Shown here piece after piece: positions 1 to 8,178 of a stretch of DNA of 64,000 nt (the stretch's first letter is position 1; each line of letters opens with the position of its first letter). The translations under genes were made by a program, and so were the position numbers. The DNA comes from Polyangiaceae bacterium UTPRO1 (GTDB lineage Bacteria; Desulfobacterota; Binatia; UTPRO1): assembly GCA_002050235.1 (NCBI GenBank), contig MWST01000015.1, positions 41,749 to 105,748 of the forward strand, in the 5' to 3' direction. The notes beneath the pieces are model-generated. The model searched no databases and was not told the origin of the DNA. It saw only the letters and a list, made by a program, of their open reading frames with translations.

Positions 1-964
1 TCACGTACCCGCCGGCTTCCGGAACGATCAGCAGGAAGGGCAGCTCGAGTGCGCGTGCCAATACGAAGGTACTGACGGTGTACATGCCGATCGGAAAGAC
101 GATGTCCCAGGCGTCCGGCTCGTAGCGCAGCGGCACACGTCGCCAGAGGTAGCGCCAGAGCTCGAGCATGATCAGCAGCGGGATCCATGCGCTCGCCGCG
201 GCCCAGGTGAACAGCGTCAGCCCGCGGACGAAGGGCACGAAGCCCACGAGCGAGCCGACTGCGTGCTCGACGTAGAGGCTGCCGGCGAGCGTGGTGATCG
301 CGAGAGCGCCCATGTCGATCCAGTAGGGCGCGCGGAATTCGAGCGCGCGCAGCGGAAAGAAGAACAGCCGGGAGACGATCAGGATGATGATGAGCACGTA
401 GAGTCCGGCACCGAGCAGCAGCAAACACAGCCCGGCGAAGAGCAGCCCGCTGCCCTCATTGCTGCCGGACGCGAGCAGGATGGCGAGCACGGCGAGGGCC
501 TGCGTCGCTACCACCGAGACGAGCCAGCCGCCGTTGATGCTGCGGCTGAAGCCCGGCTTGTGGTGGCGCGTTATGGCGACGACGCACAGCGGATAGAGCA
601 GCGCGAACCACAGCAGCGCGCCGGCCAGCGCCAGCCCGCCGGCCAGCGCGCGCACGTGCACTACCAGCAGGCACTGGCTGCCGAGTACGCAGGTCGCCGC
701 GGTGAGGGTCAGGAATCCCGAAGCGCGACGCGGATTCGCGAAGTCCGCCAACACGCGGACAGGAAAGCGCCACAGCCGCAGCGCGCTTAGGCCCAGCAGC
801 CACAGGTAGGCTGCGGCATTGACGATCAGCAGGGCCAGCGCCAGCTGCGGCATGCCATGCTGGCTCGCGTCGATGGACACGATGCCGGTCGCCATGACCA
901 GCGCGAAGCAGCCGGGATCCAGTCTCCGGCAATGAGCAAGCAGGAATTGCCGCAAGTGCGCCAC
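1..964 (-). CDS. TDT/TehA-type membrane transporter, truncated by the window edge
   Basis: Read on the complement, this frame is open from a GTG at 964 to the left edge with no stop. It begins VAHLRQFLLAHCRRLDP and then has the TDT family signature GCFALVMATGIVSI, followed by alternating hydrophobic segments. Conserved stretches such as INGGWLVSVVATQALA, APYWIDMGALAITTLAGS and WIPLLIMLELWRY are shared with the complete homologue at 47850-48944. The TDT family (tellurite-resistance/dicarboxylate transporter TehA, Mae1, SLAC1) forms ten-helix inner-membrane anion channels or carriers. About 321 residues are present, so only the last few dozen should be missing. The start is uncertain because the same frame is open further upstream. 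The substrate cannot be read from the sequence. Confidence 0.82.
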   Translation of the reverse strand, partial: MAHLRQFLLAHCRRLDPGCFALVMATGIVSIDASQHGMPQLALALLIVNAAAYLWLLGLSALRLWRFPVRVLADFANPRRASGFLTLTAATCVLGSQCLLVVHVRALAGGLALAGALLWFALLYPLCVVAITRHHKPGFSRSINGGWLVSVVATQALAVLAILLASGSNEGSGLLFAGLCLLLLGAGLYVLIIILIVSRLFFFPLRALEFRAPYWIDMGALAITTLAGSLYVEHAVGSLVGFVPFVRGLTLFTWAAASAWIPLLIMLELWRYLWRRVPLRYEPDAWDIVFPIGMYTVSTFVLARALELPFLLIVPEAGGYV

Positions 965-1040
965 GGGTTCCTCGTGTCGATGGACGATGATCAGCGTGCC
1001 GTGCCGAGGCAAGCCTATCCAGTAACGCGATGGCCTTCGA

Positions 1041-1208
1041 TCAGGCGTCGTTCGGCGCGAGCGGGTTCACGACTTCGATCTCGGGGAACTGGGCGAAGAC
1101 GCTATCGACCGTGTAGATGCGGCGTACGCCGTGCTCGCGCATGAGCACTGCCGTCCGGACGTCGAAGAAGAGATTGCCGCTCGGATGCGTGAGCCGCGCC
1201 ATACTCAT
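1041..1208 (-). pseudogene. C-terminal remnant of a PIN-domain (VapC-like) toxin
   Basis: A 55-residue frame (MSMARLTHPSGNLFFDV at its start) carries what looks like the last third of a VapC PIN domain. It has the FFDVRTAVLMREHG helix with the third acidic residue, the YTVDSVFAQFP segment with the fourth acidic residue, and the usual EVVNPL ending. The N-terminal half with the LDTN-type first acidic motif is absent. A 20-residue frame just upstream (complement 1215-1277, beginning MGRPRVHLGDRN) ends in a stop 7 bases before this start and could be another fragment, but I cannot show that. No complete antitoxin is adjacent. A real but very short protein cannot be excluded. Confidence 0.5.
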
Positions 1209-1286
1209 CACACCTCACGAGTCCATGAGGGCTTCGAGCGCGTTGCGATCGCCGAGATGGACACGGGGGCGGCCCATGGAATTCTT

Positions 1287-1763
1287 TCAGTGTTCGAGCG
1301 GCCTGAAGCCGGAATCGTCGAAGTACTTGCCGTATTTCTCCAGTGCGCCGATCACTGTGACAGCGCCGTCCCGACGGCCATGGTCAGCCGATTTGCCGTC
1401 CATCTGGCCAGCGCCGGTCAGCAGCTCGCCGACGATGATGTGCAGCTGGGCATCGGCCGCGGGCGGCAGCTTGCACTGGGCCACAATGTCGTTGACGGCA
1501 CTCTGCACCTGTCGCGCCAGCTCCGTGTACTTCGCATCGCCGAGCCTATTTTCATGGATAGCCTGCAGGGCGGTCGCCATAGTCTGGCGAATCCTACCCA
1601 TGTTCTGGCGCAGCGGCGCATCGGTCTGCCATTTTCTCCCGGCATCGAGCTGTAGTGTGGTGCCGTCCGGGCCGTGCTCGTGCTCGGCCGCGACCTCGGC
1701 GGCAAAAGCGGGTGCGGTCGCAAGCGCAAGCATCGTACAGATGATGAGGATGGTGCTCTTCAT
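1287..1763 (-). CDS. DnrO-like exported protein of unknown function
   Basis: The 158-residue protein starts with a clear Sec signal peptide (MKSTILIICTMLALATAPAFA, cleavage after AFA near residue 21), so it is predicted periplasmic. A short His-rich HEHGPD segment follows, then a mostly helical body with a conserved-looking region around LRQNMGRIRQTMATALQAI and AQCKLPPAADAQLHIIVGELL. This resembles proteins annotated DnrO in proteobacteria, whose role is not established. The His motif could bind a metal, which is inference. The start is supported by GGAG about 8 bases upstream. It is divergent from the EthD gene. No enzyme motif is visible. Confidence 0.7.
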   Translation of the reverse strand: MKSTILIICTMLALATAPAFAAEVAAEHEHGPDGTTLQLDAGRKWQTDAPLRQNMGRIRQTMATALQAIHENRLGDAKYTELARQVQSAVNDIVAQCKLPPAADAQLHIIVGELLTGAGQMDGKSADHGRRDGAVTVIGALEKYGKYFDDSGFRPLEH

Positions 1764-1969
1764 GGTCTACTCCTTCGGGTTGCCCGGGAGGCCTCGCTGG
1801 CCCCCGAGCCTGTGTAAAAACGCTCCAGAACGGCAGTGATTTCAGACGACAACATTACCGAACGATTGCATGGCGTTGAGCGACGGAAATCAAACGGCGT
1901 CCGCAACGGCGACGCTGGACGACAAGGCAGGTAATCTGCGACACCGCCGCCACACCATAGGAGGATGCC

Positions 1970-2797
1970 ATGATCACACTCAACCACCTCGTACGACGGC
2001 AGGGATCAGTGGAGCCGGCGCGCTTCCGCGATTACTGGCTGACGGAGCATGCCGCACGCTCGGCGGCGCTCATGCAAGAGCTCGGCGTCGAAGCTCTGAT
2101 CAAGTGCGAAACGCTATACGACGACGACGCTGCGGATCTGCTCCGCCAGGTCTATGGCACGGCGAGCGACGGCTACGATTTCGTCGACCAGATGCAGATC
2201 TACGATTTCGCGCGGTTCAAGTCGCTGCTCGCCAGGCCCGAGGTATGCGCGTCGTGGCAGGAACTGCATGCGGGTGAAGCGCGCTACGTCGATCACCAGC
2301 GGTCGGACTACTGGTTCTCGGTCGAGCACCGGCAGGTGCTGCTGGCCGACCATTGTGTCGCTACCCGCGACAACGCCTTTCTAAAAGGTTTCTACGTGGC
2401 GCGGATGCGCGACGGCCTCAGCCTCGCCGAGGCGCAGCTGCACTGGAACGCGTGCCACGGACCCCTGGCCCGCCGCTTCCTGCACATCCTACCGTTCGTG
2501 AAATACGTCCAGGGCCATCGGATCGAATCGCGCGTCGGCACCGAGATCAAGACGATGCTGGGCGGCGGCTTCGCGGACAGTTCACGGATTCTAGGACAGG
2601 CGGAAGTATGGCTCGACCGCCGCGCTCTCATGGGACTCCAGATCCCGGAGGCGCAGCGCATGATGCGCCTGCTGGTCGAGGACATCGCCTTGTTCATCGA
2701 AGCGCAGGCGTCGCATTCGTTCGGCGCCAAGGAGCACGTGATCTTCGAGCGTCCTCCGGACCTCGAGCCCATTCCTCGACTGTTCTCGGCTGACTGA
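1970..2797 (+). CDS. Tandem EthD-domain protein
   Basis: The 275-residue protein shows two copies of the EthD ferredoxin-like alpha/beta fold. The first half opens with ITLNHLVRRQ and FRDYWLTEHAARSA. The second repeats the pattern with FLKGFYVARM and AQLHWNACHGPLARR. EthD proteins are dimeric alpha-beta-barrel proteins. The founder is needed for ethyl tert-butyl ether degradation, and many homologues sit beside catabolic enzymes without a known reaction. The start is well supported by TAGGAGG six bases before the ATG. It is divergent from the DnrO-like gene and convergent with the secreted hydrolase gene. The substrate is unknown. Confidence 0.75.
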   Translation: MITLNHLVRRQGSVEPARFRDYWLTEHAARSAALMQELGVEALIKCETLYDDDAADLLRQVYGTASDGYDFVDQMQIYDFARFKSLLARPEVCASWQELHAGEARYVDHQRSDYWFSVEHRQVLLADHCVATRDNAFLKGFYVARMRDGLSLAEAQLHWNACHGPLARRFLHILPFVKYVQGHRIESRVGTEIKTMLGGGFADSSRILGQAEVWLDRRALMGLQIPEAQRMMRLLVEDIALFIEAQASHSFGAKEHVIFERPPDLEPIPRLFSAD

Positions 2798-2832
2798 GCG
2801 GAGGCAACCAGGGGCTGCAGTGCCCTCTCCGC
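2798..2832. terminator. Hairpin between convergent genes
   Basis: Directly after the EthD stop codon, GCGGAG (2798-2803) pairs with CTCCGC (2827-2832), and inside this GGGC pairs with GCCC. The position between two convergent genes fits a bidirectional terminator, although there is no T-tract on either side. Confidence 0.4.
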
Positions 2833-2876
2833 CACCCCGGGATCCGCTGCAGGGGCCAGGCGCCGCGATCACCTCG

Positions 2877-4913
2877 CTAACGGACGGACCACCGGCATAG
2901 CAGCGCGGCTCCGCGGCGGCGCAGGTTGCACGCGAGCGCGTCGGCGTGCGTCTCCACGCACGTGCCGTCGAGGCCGAGAAGGAGCCGGGCGACCGGAGCG
3001 GCGACGCCCGTGAAGCCCGTACTGCGGCCCGAGAGCTTCACCCGCCAGATGCCGCTGGCGCCGCCGTAGGGCTGCACACTGATGCGCGTCAAGCCGCCGG
3101 CCGTACCGGCGCGGTCGACGTAGCGAAAGCCGCGGCCGGCGACACCGACGAACTGCGCTACCGCACCGGGACCGCCGGCTTGCGTGTCGAGCAGCGTGGT
3201 GCCGTTGGACTCGAGATGGATGGCCATCCCGGTGGCCGCGAGGTCGAACCCGCCCGGCGCGCGGAACGTCCCGCGTGCCGCGAGCCGGCCGGACGATGTC
3301 AGCGGCAGGGCCAGCGAAGCGACCTCGAGCTTCACGCCGTCCGGACAGGCAGCATCGCACGCGTCGCCGAGGCCGTCGCGGTCGCGGTCGATCTGGTCGG
3401 GATCGTAGACCGCAGGGCAGTCATCCTCCAGGTCGCAATAGCCGTCGCCGTCGGCGTCGGCACAGGTGCCGTCCAGGCTGCGGTGCACGTCGCGGACGGT
3501 CTCCCAGAGCGAGGTGCCGCCGAACATCTCCTGGTAGTAGAACCACCAGAAGTTGCCGCCGAGCGCATAGGGGAACGCGAGGTTGGCCAGATACATGTGG
3601 CGTGCGAGCGCCTGCCGCACCGTGGTCGTGGGGTTGCTCGGACTGCGCCACCACCACGCCTGCGTCGTCCGCGGCGACCAGTAGCCCAGCTCCCCGATCA
3701 CGATCTGCTGGGTCGGGAAGAGCGCATGCAGCCGTTCGAAGACCTCGTCGTGCGCGATCCCGAGCGGCGCATCGCCGATCCACGTGCTGAGTGCGATGAC
3801 ATCGACGTTGGCGGCGAGCGCCGGCGTGACGTGGTCGTGGATCCACTGGAACAGCGTGGCCGCGCCCGAGCCGGCCGTGCCCATCTGCCAGTAGAACGTG
3901 AGCATGGTGGTAGCCGCGGGAGCGGCAGTCTTCACCTGGGCGGCGGCGTCTTCGATCTTCTCCTGCACCTGCGCCCCCAGCCACTCGCCGTTCACCTCGT
4001 TGCCGACCTCCCACGCTTCCAGGGAGGGGAAGCGGCCGAGGTACTCCTGCACGCGGCTCTGCCACTGTGCCCGCGAGTAGCGGCCCATGGCCGAACTGTC
4101 GAGAATCTCGCCGACGACGTGCACACCGGCTGCGGCCGCTGCACCGACGATGCCGTCATAGGCGCTCGCCGGAACGAACTCGTCGAACACGACACGCATG
4201 AACGCGTCCTGCGGATCCCCGTCGACGAGTTCGTGCACCGACTGCACCACTGCCGGGTAGTTGGTCGTGCGATCGACGGTAACGCCCCACCAGCGCGGTG
4301 CCGCGGCTGTACGTCCGCGCTGGCGACCGTACTCGCGGAGGAGGATCTCGAAGGCCTCTGCCAGCGAGTCGAGCGCCTGCTGGCCGAGTGCGCCGCGCAG
4401 TGACTCGGTAGGAGCCGTAGCTGCTGCGGCGAGCAGGTCGCTCGCCTGTTGGTCGACGAGCGTGAAGGCGCCGGGTGCCACGAAATCGGGCCGCCGCGCC
4501 AACGCCGCATCGAGCTTGGCGCGGTAGTCGAGGGCGGCGCGATAGGTGAAGTTGACCGTACCGCCGGAGAAACCGACGCCGCCGGCGTCGACGAACAGCG
4601 TCGAATAGCCGGTGTGCTCCGTGGGCCACGCCAGGCTCAGGCCGACACCGGCCTCGTCCACGTCGAAGGCTGGACTCCCGCCCAGGTCGTAGAGCGGGAG
4701 GTACCGCACCGTCGTGCCGTCCGCGATCCGGTAGGACAGGTCGTTGCGCCACCCCTTACCGCCCGCGGCGCTGGTCGCGACTACCTGGCGGAAGGAGAGA
4801 TGCGCACCGGCTGCGTCGTAGACGTCGAGGACGACGGTTGCAGCCGTGGCTGCACGCGCCGCAAGAACGACGACGAGGGCGACGGCGATACTGAGTCTTT
4901 CGGCCGTACGCAT
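2877..4913 (-). CDS. Secreted TIM-barrel glycoside-hydrolase-like protein with thrombospondin type-3 repeat
   Basis: The 678-residue protein has an N-terminal signal peptide (residues 1 to about 24, ending AATA), so it is exported. Residues about 205-470 look like a clan GH-A (alpha/beta)8 barrel. WEVGNEVNGEW (Asn305-Glu306) matches the acid/base Asn-Glu pair and VIGELGYWS (Glu408) matches the nucleophile strand. After the barrel, residues about 485-520 hold a calcium-binding thrombospondin type-3 stretch (DADGDGYCDLEDDC, DRDRDGLGDACD). The last 150 residues are beta-rich and unassigned. GH-A membership is inferred from the two motifs, and I cannot name the GH family or the sugar. The only in-frame start before the signal peptide is at 4913. 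Confidence 0.68.
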   Translation of the reverse strand: MRTAERLSIAVALVVVLAARAATAATVVLDVYDAAGAHLSFRQVVATSAAGGKGWRNDLSYRIADGTTVRYLPLYDLGGSPAFDVDEAGVGLSLAWPTEHTGYSTLFVDAGGVGFSGGTVNFTYRAALDYRAKLDAALARRPDFVAPGAFTLVDQQASDLLAAAATAPTESLRGALGQQALDSLAEAFEILLREYGRQRGRTAAAPRWWGVTVDRTTNYPAVVQSVHELVDGDPQDAFMRVVFDEFVPASAYDGIVGAAAAAGVHVVGEILDSSAMGRYSRAQWQSRVQEYLGRFPSLEAWEVGNEVNGEWLGAQVQEKIEDAAAQVKTAAPAATTMLTFYWQMGTAGSGAATLFQWIHDHVTPALAANVDVIALSTWIGDAPLGIAHDEVFERLHALFPTQQIVIGELGYWSPRTTQAWWWRSPSNPTTTVRQALARHMYLANLAFPYALGGNFWWFYYQEMFGGTSLWETVRDVHRSLDGTCADADGDGYCDLEDDCPAVYDPDQIDRDRDGLGDACDAACPDGVKLEVASLALPLTSSGRLAARGTFRAPGGFDLAATGMAIHLESNGTTLLDTQAGGPGAVAQFVGVAGRGFRYVDRAGTAGGLTRISVQPYGGASGIWRVKLSGRSTGFTGVAAPVARLLLGLDGTCVETHADALACNLRRRGAALLCRWSVR

Positions 4914-4981
4914 GGCGTCTGGCTACGGCGGCAGCGGAAGCGGCGCAAGGGGCATTGCGCATCACCTGATCACGCGCAATC

Positions 4982-5024
4982 GAGTTCGTCGGCGCGGGCG
5001 GTCGGTGAATACGCCGACGAACTC
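4982..5024. repeat. Perfect 13-bp inverted repeat
   Basis: GAGTTCGTCGGCG at 4982-4994 is the exact reverse complement of CGCCGACGAACTC at 5012-5024, with a 17-base spacer. It lies downstream of the enoyl-CoA hydratase gene and 69 bases upstream of the secreted hydrolase start, both read on the complement. It could be a terminator without a T-tract or an operator. The rest of this 227-base gap shows nothing else. Confidence 0.6.
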
Positions 5025-5140
5025 CCACCCTCGCCGCCAGGCGGCAGTGCGGAGTTGCTCCAGGTGCGGAGCCGGATCGTCCCTCTTGGATGTCAGGTAC
5101 AGGTACAGCGCAGCTTGGCAGAGAACGGCCGCGCCCGCAC

Positions 5141-6031
5141 TCAGGAGCGCCCGACCTTGCTGCGGCGGCGCGGCTGCGCCGCTGCGGACGCCTGGCTGTA
5201 GTCGCCGAAGGGACTGTCGCGACGACGGATCGCACCCTTCACGCCCTGCTCGCGCGCGACCCGCACGAACTCGCGGCCTTCGGGCGTGTTGCGCATGATG
5301 CCGTCCAGGATAGGCCCCAGGGTCTGCGTGCCGTGCAGGCCCATGTTGTCGTAGGCTTGGTTGACGATGAGCTTCATCGCCGCCAGCTGCGTGAGCGGGA
5401 TCTGCGCGAGCTTCCGGGCGAGCGCGTCAGTGCGCTCGTCGAGCTCCTCGAGCGGCCAGGAGAAGTTGATGAGCCCGGCGGCGACTGCATCCTTGCCGCT
5501 GATCCACTCGCCCGACAGCGCGTAGTACTTGGCTTTGGCCAACCCGAGGCGGTAGATCCACATGCCGGAGAGGTGGCAGCCCCAGACCCGAGAGTAGGGC
5601 GTGCCGAAGCGCGCGCAGTCCGACGCCACCACGAGATCGGCGCACAGGGCGAGCTCCGAGCCGCCGCCCACGCAGTAGCCGTGGACCTTGGCGATCGTCG
5701 GCTTCAGCCCACGCCACAGCCCCATGAAAGCGGTGATGTAGCTGGTGTACGAATTGGCCACCCAGTACATGTCCATGCCCGGGTCGTAGCCTTCTTCCTT
5801 GATGCCATCGAAGTGCTCGAGTCCCCCGGAGAAATCGAACCCGGCGCAGAACGCGTCACCGTTGCCTTCGAGCACGATGATGCGGACCTTCGGATCCCTG
5901 TTCGCCTGCTCGAGCCGCTGCTTCAGCCCCTCGAGCACCTCGGTGCGCAGCGTGTTGAATTTCTCCGGCCGGTTCAGCGTGATGGTGGCGATGCGATCCT
6001 TCTTGGCATAGAGGACGACGTCTTCGGACAT
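5141..6031 (-). CDS. Enoyl-CoA hydratase/isomerase family protein
   Basis: The product is 296 residues in the crotonase fold. DAFCAGFDFSGG provides the first oxyanion-hole strand and HGYCVGGGSELALCADLVVAS the second (GGG for the CoA thioester). The chain ends in a basic tail (PRRRSKVGRS). These enzymes act on acyl-CoA substrates in the cytoplasm. Neither usual catalytic glutamate is obvious at the second position (RVWGCHLSG follows FGTPYS), so a specialised substrate or isomerase activity is possible. I chose the internal Met beginning MSEDVVLYAKK over an upstream one at 6088 because AGGAAG precedes it at a good distance and homologues start there. No pathway partner is adjacent. Confidence 0.8.
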   Translation of the reverse strand: MSEDVVLYAKKDRIATITLNRPEKFNTLRTEVLEGLKQRLEQANRDPKVRIIVLEGNGDAFCAGFDFSGGLEHFDGIKEEGYDPGMDMYWVANSYTSYITAFMGLWRGLKPTIAKVHGYCVGGGSELALCADLVVASDCARFGTPYSRVWGCHLSGMWIYRLGLAKAKYYALSGEWISGKDAVAAGLINFSWPLEELDERTDALARKLAQIPLTQLAAMKLIVNQAYDNMGLHGTQTLGPILDGIMRNTPEGREFVRVAREQGVKGAIRRRDSPFGDYSQASAAAQPRRRSKVGRS

Positions 6032-6165
6032 GGTGCGGCTTCCTTTCCCGTGTTCCGCCGCTCGCGGGCTTTCGACGCGCGGAAACATAGGAGGTCAGAA
6101 CGCCCGCTACAAGGCTGGGTGAGTGGCGCCGGCACTCGTTCTGGGGGCGGCAGCGGCGGGCGGCT

Positions 6166-7182
6166 TCAGCGGATCGCGGTCCCGCCCGCGTCGCCCACGG
6201 TTGCCAGTCCCGCGCGGAGGCCGTGCGAACGGTAGTAGGCCTTCCCGCAAGCGTTCTGGTGGTGCCAATAGGCGCGGATCGCGAGCGGCAGGGCCGGAAT
6301 CCAGAACCGGTCTTCGATGGGCAGCACCGGTGTACCTATACCGATATCGATGTCGGCGGCGACGAAGCCTGCGCCCTCCTGCGTCTGCCGCTGCACCAGG
6401 ACGTGGCCGCCGGCATCGACGATCTGAGTGCAGCCGACGAACTCGGTAGCGTACGGCAGTCCCCAGGAGCTGCCCGGCAGCAGCATGAAGTCGGTGGAGA
6501 AGCGCCCGCAGTGCGACGCCTGCAGCACCGGCGCACCGACGCGGCGCGCCAGCTCGGCCGGCGCGTTCTCGGAGAGGTAGCGATTGTACTGGCTGATCGA
6601 CTCGAGCAGGCGCGGGATCAGGGGCCAGTTGGAAGGCAGCGTCCACCAGTGCGTCCCCGTGACCACCACACCGACGCGCCCCCGTAAACGTCGGGCCGTG
6701 CCGCTGCGAATCAGCTCCCAGCACACCGCGGCTCCCACCGCACCGAGGTCGGTCGCGAAGACGCCGTCGTCCTGGCCGGGGCCGTAGAAGGCGTTCTCCC
6801 ACATCGTCGGCAGATCCTTGTCGTGGAGATGCATCCGGCCCGAGGGCTCCACCAGGTGATAGCGGTTGCGGATGCCGCCGTGCTCGGCGATCAGCATCGA
6901 GCCGCCGATCCAGCAACCATGCCGCCGCGCCACGGCGCGCAACATGTCCACTGCCACGTTCTCGGGCGGCAGCACGGCCCGGTGTACTCGCCGGTCGAAG
7001 GGAAGCTGCGAGGTGAAGAACTCGGGAACGGCTACGAGCCGAGCTCCGCTGCGAGCGATGGCATCTTCGGCCAGCCTCTCGACCTTGGCGACGTTCGTCG
7101 CCACGTCGCCCACCACCGCATCGAGCTGAATGGCCGCAGCGCGGATCCGCGTCGGCGAAGATTCGGTCAACTGCCCGGACAT
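6166..7182 (-). CDS. Carbon-nitrogen hydrolase (nitrilase superfamily)
   Basis: The 338-residue protein carries the Glu-Lys-Cys triad of the nitrilase superfamily: Glu54 in VAVPEFF, Lys122 in HDKDLPTMWEN and Cys154 in AAVCWELIR. These enzymes hydrolyse nitriles, amides or ureido compounds through a thioester on the cysteine. The Trp after the catalytic Cys and the long WWTLPSNWPLIPRL insertion do not match a subfamily I can name, so the substrate is open. The start MSGQLTESS has AAGGAG five bases upstream, which rules out the longer basic N-terminus from 7248. The gene is divergent from the SDR-aco operon, separated by a 178-base region without a clear promoter. Confidence 0.83.
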   Translation of the reverse strand: MSGQLTESSPTRIRAAAIQLDAVVGDVATNVAKVERLAEDAIARSGARLVAVPEFFTSQLPFDRRVHRAVLPPENVAVDMLRAVARRHGCWIGGSMLIAEHGGIRNRYHLVEPSGRMHLHDKDLPTMWENAFYGPGQDDGVFATDLGAVGAAVCWELIRSGTARRLRGRVGVVVTGTHWWTLPSNWPLIPRLLESISQYNRYLSENAPAELARRVGAPVLQASHCGRFSTDFMLLPGSSWGLPYATEFVGCTQIVDAGGHVLVQRQTQEGAGFVAADIDIGIGTPVLPIEDRFWIPALPLAIRAYWHHQNACGKAYYRSHGLRAGLATVGDAGGTAIR

Positions 7183-7360
7183 AGCTCCTTCTAGAGATGA
7201 TCCGCGTCGGCGGCAACGCCGGGCCGCATATCGGCACCGCACCGGCAACCGTCCGCTGCCTCACCGCCGGATGGCCGGCTGCCGCCCTCGCTATCGCCGC
7301 TCCGCCGCTCCGTGGGCGTGCTCGACGTTGCACGCAATCGGGCCTATGGTGCGCGGCTCG

Positions 7361-8176
7361 ATGGAGCTAGTCGGCAAGATCGCCCTGGTGACCGGCGCCG
7401 CCCGCGGGCTAGGACGGGCCATCGCTCTCGCTCTGGCTCGCGAAGGTTGCGACGTCGTCGTCTCGGATCTGGGCGCACCGGCGCAGGAGGGCGTCGCCTA
7501 CACGCTTTCCGGGACTGAGGATCTCGAAGCGACGGCCGCCGCCGTGGGGGCCTGCGGGCGCCGCGCCCTGGCCGTCGTTGCCGACGTCACCAAGGCCGCC
7601 GATGTCGAGCGCATGGTGGGTAGCGCCGTCTCGGCGATGGGGGGTCTCGATATCGTCGTCGCCAATGCCGGGATCATCGCTGCCGCGCCGGTGGCGGCGA
7701 TGGACGAGGCCGTCTGGGACCGCATCTTCGCGGTCAACGTGCGCGGGGTCTTCCTGTGCGCGCGCGCCGCCATCCCCCACCTGATCGCCCGCGGCGGTGG
7801 TCGCATCGTCAATGTCGCCTCGGTGGCGGGCAAGACCGGACGCGCCGGCCTCTCGGCCTACTGCGCTTCGAAGGCCGCCGTCATCTCCTTCACCCAATCC
7901 CTCGCCGAAGAGCTCGGACCCGCGGGCGTCGCCGTCAACGCCCTCTGCCCCGGCTTCATCAAGACCGCTATGTGGACCGACGTCCTCACCCCCATGCTGG
8001 CGGCGATGACCGGGACAGCGGCGGAAGCCGCTTTCGACGACTTCATCGCCCGCACCACGTTCACCAAACGCGAGCAGACGCCGGAAGAGATCGCCGCCGC
8101 TGCGGTGTTCCTGTGCCGGGCCGAGAGCATCACCGGCACGACGCTCACCGTCGCCGGCGGCGGCGAGGTGCACTGA
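7361..8176 (+). CDS. Short-chain dehydrogenase/reductase
   Basis: This is a 271-residue classical SDR. The nucleotide-binding TGAARGLG lies at residues 11-18, NAG at 102-104, and the catalytic Ser154, Tyr167 and Lys171 in NVASVAG and YCASK. A final GG-rich segment (VAGGGEVH) is typical. It is the first gene of an operon: its stop is two bases from the start of acoA. This context suggests it reduces or oxidises a hydroxy-ketone substrate or product of the dehydrogenase complex, for example acetoin/diacetyl/butanediol, but that is inference. An alternative ATG at 7346 would add five residues. Neither start has a strong ribosome binding site. Confidence 0.85.
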   Translation: MELVGKIALVTGAARGLGRAIALALAREGCDVVVSDLGAPAQEGVAYTLSGTEDLEATAAAVGACGRRALAVVADVTKAADVERMVGSAVSAMGGLDIVVANAGIIAAAPVAAMDEAVWDRIFAVNVRGVFLCARAAIPHLIARGGGRIVNVASVAGKTGRAGLSAYCASKAAVISFTQSLAEELGPAGVAVNALCPGFIKTAMWTDVLTPMLAAMTGTAAEAAFDDFIARTTFTKREQTPEEIAAAAVFLCRAESITGTTLTVAGGGEVH

Positions 8177-8178
8177 CG

